From NCBI RefSeq assembly GCF_035917575.1, contig NZ_CP109090.1:3286001-3350000 (forward strand): DNA of 64,000 nucleotides, read 5' to 3'. The DNA comes from Streptomyces sp. NBC_01788. GTDB lineage: Bacteria; Actinomycetota; Actinomycetes; Streptomycetales; Streptomycetaceae. Below the pieces are notes generated by a model, which ran no database searches, was not told the DNA's origin, and saw nothing but the letters and a program-made list of their open reading frames with translations. The position numbers and the translations under genes were made by a program. Shown here piece after piece: positions 25,703 through 33,981 of this stretch (the first letter of the stretch is position 1; each line of letters opens with the position of its first letter).

Positions 25703-26611
25703 CTAGTCGCTCTGGTTGAGGATCGCGATGAGGCGCAGGAACTCCATGTAGATCCACACCAGGGTCAGCGTGAGGCCGAAGGCCGCGAGCCACGCTTCCT
25801 CGCGCGGCGCGCCGTAGGCGATGCCGTCCTCGACCTGCTTGAAGTCCAGGGCCAGGAAGCAGGCGCCGAGGATGATGCCGATGACGCCGAAGAGGATGCC
25901 GAGCGGGCCGCTGCGGAAGCCGAGGCCGTCGCCGCCGCCGAACACCGCGAACAGCATGTTGACCATCATCAGCAGCACGAAGCCGAGCGCCGCCGCCATC
26001 ACGAAGCCGTAGAACCGGCGGGTGACGCGGATCCAGCCCGCCTTGTACGCCAGCAGGACACCGACGAAGACGGCCATCGTGCCGATCACGGCCTGCATGG
26101 CCGCGCCGCTGGCGACATGGGTGTCGACGACGTTGGAGACGACGCCGAGGAACACGCCCTCGACCGCGGCGTAGGACAGGATCAGCGCGGGCGAGGCCTT
26201 GCGCTTGAAGGACTGCACCAGGGCCAGCACCATGCCGATCACCATGGCGCCGATGCCGATCCCGTAGGAACGGTTGATGTTGGCGCTGTCGACCGGCAGC
26301 AGCGCCCAGGCGAGCGCGGCCGTCAGGACCAGCGTGCCGAGCGTGGACGCGGTGCGCAGGACGACGTCGTCCATCGTCATCCGGCCGGTGGTGGCCGGGG
26401 CCTGCGGCGGCGCGCCCTGAAGGTCTTGTTGAGCGTAAGGGTTCTGCGCGTAGGGGTTGCCGCTCGGCTGGGCGTACGGGTTGCCCTGCGCGTACGGATT
26501 GCCCTGCGTGCCGACAGCTGGACCCCCGGCCTGCGGCGCGGCGTTGAAGCCCGCGTAGCCGTTGTCGCGGCTGAACCCCCGTCGCGAGAAGACCGGGTTT
26601 CTGCTCCTCAT
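25703..26611 (-). CDS. Bax inhibitor-1/YccA family membrane protein
   Basis: A 302-residue protein. The first 80 residues are disordered and include five NPYAQ units (about 38-62) separated by short Gly/Pro linkers. The rest has seven membrane segments of the Bax1-I/YccA type, including VEGVFLGVVSN and the C-terminal acidic-pair region ALDFKQVEDGI plus WLAAFGLTLTLVWIYMEFL. Family members are pH-sensitive leak or stress-modulating membrane proteins; YccA interacts with FtsH in enteric bacteria. The tail of NPYAQ units is an actinobacterial addition. Monocistronic. Confidence 0.9.
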   Translation of the reverse strand: MRSRNPVFSRRGFSRDNGYAGFNAAPQAGGPAVGTQGNPYAQGNPYAQPSGNPYAQNPYAQQDLQGAPPQAPATTGRMTMDDVVLRTASTLGTLVLTAALAWALLPVDSANINRSYGIGIGAMVIGMVLALVQSFKRKASPALILSYAAVEGVFLGVVSNVVDTHVASGAAMQAVIGTMAVFVGVLLAYKAGWIRVTRRFYGFVMAAALGFVLLMMVNMLFAVFGGGDGLGFRSGPLGILFGVIGIILGACFLALDFKQVEDGIAYGAPREEAWLAAFGLTLTLVWIYMEFLRLIAILNQSD

Positions 26612-26816
26612 CTCACTCCTCCATGGCCGCGCGGCGCGGCCTTGGCCTCAAGGGTAATGGAAAGGCAAAGGGCTGACCCCAGTACCTCGGAAGGATCTTT
26701 CCCTCGCCATGCTGCCGAACACGCTACGTTGCCGACTGATTCCCGGCCAGGAGGGGCCCCGATCCTGACCGACCCGGAACACGTCCGGAACCGGGCGGAG
26801 ACCACCCGACTGTCCG

Positions 26817-27992
26817 TCAGCCGATCGGGAACCCGGTGTAGCCCTCGGCGAGGTCGGTCTCGGCGGCCCGGCAGGAGCTGATCCGGTCCAGACGGGCCTG
26901 TTGCAGGCGTTGCTCGAAGGCGGTGGCGTCCGGGTCGCGGTGCAGCATCGTCGTCATGTCGTAGCTGAAGCGCTCCGCCTGCCAGACGCGCCGCAGGCAG
27001 GTCGCCGAGTAGGCGTCGAGGAGTGCGGCGGACCCCGTCTCCCTCTCGTGGACGAGCGCCCGCGCGAAGGTGACGACGTCGCCGACGGCAAGGTTCAGCC
27101 CCTTGGCCCCGGTCGGCGGCACGATGTGGGCGGAGTCCCCGGCCAGGAACAGGCGGCCGTGCCGCATGGGCTCGTGGACGTAGGAGCGCATCGGGGTCAC
27201 CGACTTCTGGGTGATCGGGCCGCGGCGCAGGGTCCAGTCGTCGTCGGTCTCCAGCCGCCGTTCGAGCTCGTCCCAGATCTCCTCGTCGTTCCACGCCGCG
27301 GCGTCGGTGTCCGCGGGCACCTGGAGGTAGAGGCGGGAGACGGACGGCGAGCGCATGGAGAGCAGGGCGAAACCGCGGTCGTGGCGGGCGTAGACCAGCT
27401 CGTCGTGCGAGGGGGCGACGTCGGCGAGGATGCCGAGCCAGCCGAAGGGGTACGTCCGCTCGAACACCTGGGAGAGCGAGGCCGGTACGGCCTTGCGGGC
27501 CACGCCCCAGAAGCCGTCGCAGCCGACGACGTAGTCGCACTGGAGGACGTCCTCTCGCCCCTGGTGGCGGAACCGGACGGCGGGGCGGTCGCTCTCCGCC
27601 CCTTCCACGGCCAGCGCCTCCGCCTCGAACAGCAGCGGGCCGCCCTCGTCGAGCTGGAGGGCGATGAGGTCCTTGCAGACCTCGGTCTGGGCGTAGACCA
27701 TCACCGACCGTCCACCGGTGAGCGCGGGGAAGTCGACACGGTGCCGGCGCCGGTCGAAGCGCAGCTCGATCCCGTCGTGCCGCAGCCCCTCGCGGTCCAT
27801 CCGCTCCCCCGCCCCGGCCGCGCGCAGCACGTCGACGGTGCCCTGCTCCAGGATTCCGGCCCGCTGCCGGTGCTCGACGTAGGCGCGGTCGCGGCTCTCC
27901 AGGACGACCGAGTCGATCCCGGCGTTGTGGAGCAGCCGGGCGAGGAGCAGGCCGGCCGGTCCGGCTCCGATGATGCCGACGGTGGTGCGCAT
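26817..27992 (-). CDS. pobA: 4-hydroxybenzoate 3-monooxygenase
   Basis: A 391-residue flavoprotein hydroxylase making protocatechuate from 4-hydroxybenzoate with NADPH and oxygen. The FAD-binding Rossmann motif is GIIGAGPAGLLLARLL (about 5-20). DG-type FAD/NADPH motif YVVGCDGFWG and the second FAD motif LFLAGDSAHIVPPTGAKGLN are present. Length equals the family's 390-395. The downstream protocatechuate pathway is not in the window. The start at 27992 gives the standard N-terminus. A GTGAAA/TTTCAC palindrome lies 48 bases upstream. Confidence 0.93.
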   Translation of the reverse strand: MRTTVGIIGAGPAGLLLARLLHNAGIDSVVLESRDRAYVEHRQRAGILEQGTVDVLRAAGAGERMDREGLRHDGIELRFDRRRHRVDFPALTGGRSVMVYAQTEVCKDLIALQLDEGGPLLFEAEALAVEGAESDRPAVRFRHQGREDVLQCDYVVGCDGFWGVARKAVPASLSQVFERTYPFGWLGILADVAPSHDELVYARHDRGFALLSMRSPSVSRLYLQVPADTDAAAWNDEEIWDELERRLETDDDWTLRRGPITQKSVTPMRSYVHEPMRHGRLFLAGDSAHIVPPTGAKGLNLAVGDVVTFARALVHERETGSAALLDAYSATCLRRVWQAERFSYDMTTMLHRDPDATAFEQRLQQARLDRISSCRAAETDLAEGYTGFPIG

Positions 27993-28039
27993 CGGTCGTT
28001 CCCTTCGGATGGGCGTCGCCGCACGAGTGCGTTCGTCTG

Positions 28040-28055
28040 GTGAAATTTCTTTCAC
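28040..28055. promoter_or_regulatory. Candidate operator upstream of pobA
   Basis: A perfect inverted repeat GTGAAA (28040-28045) and TTTCAC (28050-28055) with a four-base TTTC spacer, centred 56 bases before the pobA start in an A/T-rich island. It could be the site of a PobR-type repressor. No regulator gene is adjacent. Confidence 0.5.
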
Positions 28056-28260
28056 TGTAATGCGCCCTGAGTTTCCGTCGGGACCCGTCCGATGTCAATG
28101 GTTGTCCGCGTCGATGGGGATTCGCGTCGATGCGCGCCGGCGCCGAAGCGCGGCGGTGCGGGCGACTGAGGGGGCGTGGGCCGCGGATGCGGGGAGACCT
28201 GCTCGACCCGCTCTCCTGCCACAGACCCCGGCACGCGGGTGAGACCGTGTGCGACGTGGG

Positions 28261-28347
28261 TGGTGCCCGGAGCCGGACTTGAACCGGCACGCCCGCGAAG
28301 GGGCAGCGAGGTTTAAGCTCGCCGTGTCTGCTTTCCACCATCCGGGC
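28261..28347 (-). tRNA. bldA: tRNA-Leu, anticodon UAA (bldA)
   Basis: Read on the minus strand: acceptor GCCCGGA pairs with TCCGGGC, followed by discriminator A and an encoded CCA. The anticodon stem GCGAG/CTCGC holds the loop CTTAAAC, anticodon TAA. The long variable arm (CTGCCCCTTCGCGGGCG) and the T-loop GGTTCAAGTCC fit a class II leucine tRNA. In Streptomyces this tRNA reads the rare UUA codon and is the developmental and antibiotic regulator bldA. The 87-base span includes CCA. Confidence 0.96.
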
Positions 28348-28761
28348 AGGCCATGGGCTCCGCGCTGCGGCTCCGACCCTATCGGGGCCCCGTCCTCGAA
28401 CGGCGGCCGGGTGGACTCATGTTGTCTGATTTTATTGGCAACTGAGGGAGCATCAGCACTCGGGGGCGGCCATCGGCACTTGCCAACAGCCTTGCGGGCG
28501 AGCGCCGGGCGCGCACAGGGAATGACGGAATTTCACCGTCCGAACCGGGGCGCTCCCCCCGTTCTTCGCAGCCGAGCGGAAAAACGCAGTTCATCCCCGG
28601 GTATCAGGGACGGCCCTCATCCCCAGGTATGACACGCCCGGCCTTACTCCGACCCCAGGCGGCCCCCGGAACGGGAGCAGCGGCTGACTGCACGGGCCCG
28701 ATCGGCCGCGACGATGGTCTACGTCCCGCGAACGTCGTCGTCCCGTCAGGAGCATCCACCC
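28348..28761. other. Intergenic region containing the bldA promoter and ABC-operon leader
   Basis: Minus strand: TAGGGT (28381-28376) is a -10-like hexamer about 29 bases before the mature bldA 5' end. The A/T-rich block at about 28418-28445 (GTCTGATTTTATTGGCAA) may hold promoter elements. Plus strand: about 28590-28760 leads to the ABC ATPase gene. No ORF of coding quality. Confidence 0.4.
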
Positions 28762-29532
28762 GTGACCACCTCTTCCATCGCCGGCCGGACCACCGCCGTG
28801 GCCGCGCGTGCCACGGATCTGTCGAAGATCTACGGACAGGGCGAGACCCAGGTGGTCGCCCTCGACCGGGTCTCCGTCGACTTCCGCCAGGCCGAGTTCA
28901 CCGCGATCATGGGCCCCTCCGGGTCCGGCAAGTCCACGCTGATGCACTGCGTCGCGGGCCTGGACACGTTCTCCTCCGGTTCGGTGCGCATCGGCGACAC
29001 CGAACTCGGCTCGCTGAAGGACAAGCAGCTCACCCGGCTGCGCCGGGACAAGATCGGCTTCATCTTCCAGGCGTTCAACCTGCTGCCGACGCTCACGGCC
29101 CTGGAGAACATCACGCTTCCGATGGACATCGCCGGCCGCAAGCCGGACCAGGAGTGGCTCGACTCCGTGATCCGGATGATCGGGCTCGCCGACCGGCTGG
29201 GCCACCGGCCCTCCCAGCTCTCCGGCGGTCAGCAGCAGCGCGTCGCCGTCGCCCGGGCGCTGGCGGCCAAGCCGGAGATCATCTTCGGTGACGAGCCCAC
29301 CGGAAACCTCGACTCGCGCTCCGGCGCCGAGGTGCTCGGCTTCCTGCGCAACTCCGTGCGCGACCTGGGCCAGACGGTGGTGATGGTGACCCACGACCCG
29401 GTGGCCGCGGCGTACGCGGACCGGGTGGTGTTCCTCGCGGACGGGCGGATCGTGGACGAGGTGTACGACCCCACGGCGGATTCGGTCCTCGACCGTATGA
29501 AGCAGTTCGACGGCAAGGGCCGCACCAGCTGA
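28762..29532 (+). CDS. ABC transporter ATP-binding protein, MacB/LolD type
   Basis: A 256-residue ATPase with Walker A GPSGSGKST, Q-loop FIFQAFNLLPTLTALENI, signature LSGGQQQRVAVARAL, Walker B IIFGDEPTGNLD and H-loop VTHDP. The LLPTLTALEN and GNLDSRSG stretches place it in the MacB/LolD/FtsE-like group that drives extracytoplasmic conformational change rather than import. The GTG start has AGGAG nine bases upstream. It is followed 53 bases later by the FtsX-type permease, its evident partner. Confidence 0.93.
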   Translation: MTTSSIAGRTTAVAARATDLSKIYGQGETQVVALDRVSVDFRQAEFTAIMGPSGSGKSTLMHCVAGLDTFSSGSVRIGDTELGSLKDKQLTRLRRDKIGFIFQAFNLLPTLTALENITLPMDIAGRKPDQEWLDSVIRMIGLADRLGHRPSQLSGGQQQRVAVARALAAKPEIIFGDEPTGNLDSRSGAEVLGFLRNSVRDLGQTVVMVTHDPVAAAYADRVVFLADGRIVDEVYDPTADSVLDRMKQFDGKGRTS

Positions 29533-29585
29533 CCTCCCGCCTCCCTCCCACCACCCCCTCGTACACCCTGGACTGAGACGAACCC

Positions 29586-32117
29586 ATGTTCCGCACAGCC
29601 TTGCGCAACGTACTCGCGCACAAGGCCCGGCTCCTCATGACTGTGCTCGCCGTGATGCTCGGCGTCGCCTTCGTGTCGGGGACCCTGGTCTTCACCAACA
29701 CCATCTCGGACGCGTTCCAGAAGAGTTCCGCCAAGGGCTTCGACCATGTCGACGTGGCCGTGCGGTCCAAGTTCCAGCAGAGCAAGGGCGACCAGGTCGG
29801 CAAGCGGCCCGAGCTGACCCAGGCGCTGCTGGACGAGAGCGCCCGCGTCCCCGGCGCCGGCTCCGTCATCGGCGTCGTGCACGGCTTCACCGCGATCGCC
29901 GACAAGGACGGCAAGCTGATCGGCGGCGGCTTCCAGTCCCAGGGCGGCAACTACTGGGGCACGAAGGACCCCCGTTACCCGCTCAAGTCGGGCGCCGCCC
30001 CGCACGGCGAGAACCAGGTCCTCATCGACTCCGAGACCGCCCGGCGCGCCGGGTACAAGGTCGGCGACACCGTCCGCGTCTCCGTCGACGGCCCCGTCCT
30101 GAAGCCCACCGTCAGCGGCATCTTCACCACCGACGACGGCAACGTCGCGGCCGGCGGCAGCCTCGCCCTGTTCGACACGGCGACCGCCCAGAAGCTGTTC
30201 GGCAAGCCGGGCACGTACGACGAGATCGACGTGCAGGCGAAGGCGGGCACCAGCCAGGCGGCGCTGAAGACGCAGCTCGACCGGGTGCTGCCGAAGGGGA
30301 AGACCGAGACGACCACCGCCGCCAAGCTCGCCGACGACCAGGCGCGGATGATCTCGGACTCGATGAGCGGACTGCGTCAGGGCCTGCTGGTCTTCGCCGG
30401 CATCGCGCTGTTCGTCGGCACGTTCATCATCGCCAACACCTTCACCATGCTGGTCGCCCAGCGCACCAAGGAACTGGCGCTGCTGCGCGCGGTCGGCGCC
30501 TCCCGCCGCCAGGTCACCCGGTCCGTGCTGATCGAGGCGTTCCTGGTGGGCACGGTGGCCGCCGTGACCGGTCTGGTCGCGGGCATCGGCATCGGCGCCG
30601 GACTGAAGTCCCTGCTGGGCTCGATGGGCGCCACCGTGCCCGACGGGCCGCTGGTCGTCACGCCCGGCACGGCCGTCGCCGCCCTCGCGGTCGGTGTCCT
30701 CGTGACCATGCTGGCCGCGTGGCTGCCCGGCCGCCGGGCCGCCAAGATCCCGCCGGTGGCGGCGATGAGCAGCCTGCACGCCCAGGCGACCGCCAAGTCG
30801 CTGGTGCTGCGCAACACCATCGGCGCCCTGTTCTCGGCCGCCGGTGTCGCCACGGTCCTGGCGGCCACGACGATGGACGACATCCAGTCCGCCCAGGCAC
30901 CCATGGGCATCGGCGCGGTGCTGCTGATCATCGGCGTGTTCATCCTGACCCCGCTGCTGTCCCGTCCGCTGATCGCCGCCACGGCCCCCGTCCTGCGCGC
31001 CTTCGGCGTCTCCGGCAAGCTGGCCCGGCAGAACTCGGTACGCAACCCGCGCCGTACGGCGGCCACCGCGTCCGCGCTGATGATCGGCCTGACCCTCATC
31101 ACCGGCATGACCGTGATGGCGGGCAGCCTCCAGCACGCGATCGACAAGATGGCCTCGTCCGCGATCCGCGCCGACTACGTGGTGTCGATGGCGAACGGCA
31201 ACTTCCTCTCCCCGGACGTCGACAGCAAGCTGCGCGCCACCGAGGGCGTGACGGCCACCAGCCCGCTGCGCAACGCGCCCTCCCGCATCGACGGGCAGAC
31301 CGAGTTCCTCACCGGGGTGAACGGCAAGGCGATCCGCGAGCTGACCGATCTCCGGGTCGACGACGGCTCCTTCACGGTCGGCGGCACGAAGGTCGTCGTC
31401 GACGACAAGACCGCCAAGTCGCACGACTGGAAGGCCGGTTCGGTCTTCACCGCCTCCTTCGAGGACGGCAAGAAGCAGCGCCTGACCGTCGCCGGGGTCT
31501 ACGAGGGCAACGAGATGATCCGCGGGATCATGCTGGACAACGCCACCCTCACGCCGCACGAGTCCCGCCCGAACGACATGCAGGTCATGGTCAAGACCTC
31601 CGACGGGGCGTCCGACGCGACCAAGGACCGGCTGGTGGAGGCCCTCGGCTCCAACCCGGCAATCAAGATCCAGGACAAGAAGGACATCTCCAACGGCATC
31701 GCGCAGATCTTCACCCTGATGCTGAACCTGCTCTACGGCCTGCTCGCCATGGCGGTGATCGTCGCGGTCCTCGGAGTCATCAACACCCTGGCGATGTCGG
31801 TGTTCGAGCGCTCCCAGGAGATCGGCATGCTCCGCGCCATCGGCCTGGACCGCAAGGGCATCAAGCGGATGGTCCGTCTGGAGTCCCTGGTGATCTCCCT
31901 GTTCGGCGGTGTCCTCGGCATCGGGCTCGGCGTCTTCTTCGGCTGGGCGGCCGGTGAGCTGCTGGGCTCCAGCCTGTCGACGTACGAGCTGATCCTGCCC
32001 TGGTCGCGGCTGGTCGTCTTCCTGCTGCTCGCGGCGGCGGTCGGCGTGCTGGCGGCCCTGTGGCCGGCCCGGCGCGCGGCCCGCCTGAACATGCTCCAGG
32101 CCATCAAGTCGGAGTAG
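29586..32117 (+). CDS. ABC transporter permease with two FtsX domains
   Basis: An 843-residue membrane protein. An N-terminal membrane helix (about 18-38), a large extracytoplasmic domain (about 40-245) and a first FtsX domain of three helices (about 255-400) are followed by a central pair, a second extracytoplasmic domain (about 500-700) and a second FtsX domain (about 710-840). RTKELALLRAVGASRRQV and RSQEIGMLRAIGLDRKGI are the two coupling-helix motifs that contact the ATPase. Such duplicated MacB/LolE-like permeases in Gram-positives export peptides or lipids or sense antibiotics. An insertion sequence starts about 25 bases after the stop. Confidence 0.92.
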   Translation: MFRTALRNVLAHKARLLMTVLAVMLGVAFVSGTLVFTNTISDAFQKSSAKGFDHVDVAVRSKFQQSKGDQVGKRPELTQALLDESARVPGAGSVIGVVHGFTAIADKDGKLIGGGFQSQGGNYWGTKDPRYPLKSGAAPHGENQVLIDSETARRAGYKVGDTVRVSVDGPVLKPTVSGIFTTDDGNVAAGGSLALFDTATAQKLFGKPGTYDEIDVQAKAGTSQAALKTQLDRVLPKGKTETTTAAKLADDQARMISDSMSGLRQGLLVFAGIALFVGTFIIANTFTMLVAQRTKELALLRAVGASRRQVTRSVLIEAFLVGTVAAVTGLVAGIGIGAGLKSLLGSMGATVPDGPLVVTPGTAVAALAVGVLVTMLAAWLPGRRAAKIPPVAAMSSLHAQATAKSLVLRNTIGALFSAAGVATVLAATTMDDIQSAQAPMGIGAVLLIIGVFILTPLLSRPLIAATAPVLRAFGVSGKLARQNSVRNPRRTAATASALMIGLTLITGMTVMAGSLQHAIDKMASSAIRADYVVSMANGNFLSPDVDSKLRATEGVTATSPLRNAPSRIDGQTEFLTGVNGKAIRELTDLRVDDGSFTVGGTKVVVDDKTAKSHDWKAGSVFTASFEDGKKQRLTVAGVYEGNEMIRGIMLDNATLTPHESRPNDMQVMVKTSDGASDATKDRLVEALGSNPAIKIQDKKDISNGIAQIFTLMLNLLYGLLAMAVIVAVLGVINTLAMSVFERSQEIGMLRAIGLDRKGIKRMVRLESLVISLFGGVLGIGLGVFFGWAAGELLGSSLSTYELILPWSRLVVFLLLAAAVGVLAALWPARRAARLNMLQAIKSE

Positions 32118-32145
32118 CGGTCGCCTGTGCGACCTCGGCGCCAAA

Positions 32146-33955
32146 GGGGGCCCGTTCCATGACGGACGCTGTTGGTAAATCGGGTGCGGGCGTGACGACG
32201 GCCTGGATGACCCCGTTGGGGTTGTGCAGGCCGTCGTCGTGTTGAGGGGTGGGTTCGGTGTCCCTGCGTGGGGTGGATCTGGCGGAGATTCCGGAGGAGA
32301 CCGCTCGGCTGGCACGTGCGGTGTTCCCGAAGGGCTGCCCGGTTATGCGGGTGCGGGATGCGCTCGGGCCGGTGTTCTCGGATGCCGATTTCGAGGAACT
32401 GTTTCCGGTCAGGGGGCGGCCGGCGGTGTCTCCGGCCCGGCTCGCGCTGGTGTCGGTGTTGCAGTTCGCCGAGGGGCTGACCGACAGGCAGGCCGCACAC
32501 GCGGTCCGCTCCCGTCTGGACTGGAAGTACGCCCTCTCGCTGGAGTTGGCCGACACCGGATTCGACTTCTCGGTACTCAGCGAGTTCCGTGCCCGGCTGG
32601 TCGACGGCGAGGCCGTCCAGATGATGTTCGATGCAGTACTCCGGGCGGCCGGCGAGGCAGGGCTGGTCAAGGCGGGCAAGCGGCAGCGCACGGATGCCAC
32701 GCATGTGCTGGCCGCAACAAGAGACCTGAACCGTCTGGAGTTCGTGGTCGAGACACTGCGGGCGGCACTGAACCAGGTGGCGGCGGAGGCCGGGGACTGG
32801 CTGGTGACGGTGTCGCCGCCGGAGTGGTTCGACCGCTACTCGGCCAGGCCGGAGGACAGCCGCTTCGCGTCCCGGTGGGCGGCCCGCGTCGAACACGCCG
32901 ACCAGTGCGGGACCGACGGCATGACGCTGCTGGAGGCCGTCTGGTCGGCCGCGTCACCGCCCACGTTGCAGAGCCTGCCCGCAGTGGAGTTCCTGCGGCA
33001 GACCTGGGTGCAGCAGTTCCACCACGTTGAGGGCGCCGTGCGCTGGCGGGGGACGAAGGACCTCCCGCCGGGCCTGATCCGCTTACGGACCCCCTACGAA
33101 CCCGAGGCCCGCACTGGTTCGAAACGGGATCTGGGCTGGTCCGGTTACAAGGTCCACCTCAGCGAGACCTGCGAGCCCGACGCACCGCATCTGATCACCC
33201 ACATTCGCACCACGCCGGCGCCCGTCAACGACGTCCTCGTCCTGGAGGACATCCACACCGCCCTGGCCGAACGGGGCCTGCTGCCGGACGAGCACCTGGT
33301 GGACGCCGGATACATCGACGCCGAACAGATCCACCACGCCCGCCGCGATCACGACATCGAACTGGTCGGTCCGGTCAAGCCCACCACCGTGAAGGGACAG
33401 GCGACCGGAGACGTCTTCAACAACACCCGCTTCACCATCGACTGGGACCAACGCAAGGCCGTCTGCCCCGGAGGCCAAACCAGCGTCCAGTGGCGGGAAG
33501 CCCAAAGCCAGTGGGAGGCCCCAGTCACCCGGGTCCGGTTCGCTGCCCGGCACTGCGACCCCTGCGAACTGCGGACCTCGTGCACCAGCTCCAGGACCGG
33601 CCGCAATCTGACCCTGAGACCGAAGACCGAGCACGACATCCTTCAACAGGCCCGTATCGAGCAGGACACCGACCACTGGCGCCGCCGCTACGGACACCGA
33701 GCCGGCGTCGAGGGCACCATCTCACAGAGCGTCCAGGCGTTCGGCCTGCGCAGATCCCGCTACCGCGGCCTCACCAAGACCCGGTTGCAGCACTACTGCA
33801 CCGGCGCCGCCATCAACCTCGCCCGCATCGATGCCTGGCTCACCGGCAGACCACTCGCCAAGACTCGCGTTTCGCCCTTCGCAGCACTCCGCCCCGCTGG
33901 ATGAGATCCAGCGGGGCGGAATTAACCAACAGCGTCCATGACGGAACGGGCTCCC
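32146..33955 (+). mobile_element. IS1182-type insertion sequence, apparently intact
   Basis: Imperfect inverted repeats of about 35 bases bound a single transposase gene. The left end reads GGGGGCCCGTTCC and then GGACGCTGTTGGT (32146-32180); the right end is its near complement (33921-33955). The similarity extends outward by CGCCAA/TTGGCG (32139 and 33961), which may be the tip or a palindromic target. A strong 12-bp hairpin (32194-32205 with 32227-32238) sits just before the gene. It is inserted between the convergent ABC permease and cfa genes. No clear short target duplication was seen. Confidence 0.9.
32249..33904 (+). CDS. IS1182-family transposase
   Basis: A 551-residue DDE transposase, full-length and without internal stops. 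The N-terminal block SPARLALVSVLQFAEGLTDRQAAHAVRSRLDWKYALSLEL and the helix SVLSEFRARL are typical of the IS1182 group. Candidate catalytic acids are Asp in RTDATHVLA, Asp in LVDAGYID and Glu in RAGVEGTISQSVQAFGLRRSRYRG. GTG at 32249 is preferred; a second GTG lies nine bases later. Codon 279 (33083-33085, in RLRTPYEP) is TTA, so translation should need bldA, whose gene lies 4 kb upstream. The rest uses neighbour-like codons. Confidence 0.92.
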   Translation: MGSVSLRGVDLAEIPEETARLARAVFPKGCPVMRVRDALGPVFSDADFEELFPVRGRPAVSPARLALVSVLQFAEGLTDRQAAHAVRSRLDWKYALSLELADTGFDFSVLSEFRARLVDGEAVQMMFDAVLRAAGEAGLVKAGKRQRTDATHVLAATRDLNRLEFVVETLRAALNQVAAEAGDWLVTVSPPEWFDRYSARPEDSRFASRWAARVEHADQCGTDGMTLLEAVWSAASPPTLQSLPAVEFLRQTWVQQFHHVEGAVRWRGTKDLPPGLIRLRTPYEPEARTGSKRDLGWSGYKVHLSETCEPDAPHLITHIRTTPAPVNDVLVLEDIHTALAERGLLPDEHLVDAGYIDAEQIHHARRDHDIELVGPVKPTTVKGQATGDVFNNTRFTIDWDQRKAVCPGGQTSVQWREAQSQWEAPVTRVRFAARHCDPCELRTSCTSSRTGRNLTLRPKTEHDILQQARIEQDTDHWRRRYGHRAGVEGTISQSVQAFGLRRSRYRGLTKTRLQHYCTGAAINLARIDAWLTGRPLAKTRVSPFAALRPAG

Positions 33956-33981
33956 TTGGCGTATGAGCCGGGCGGCGTGCG

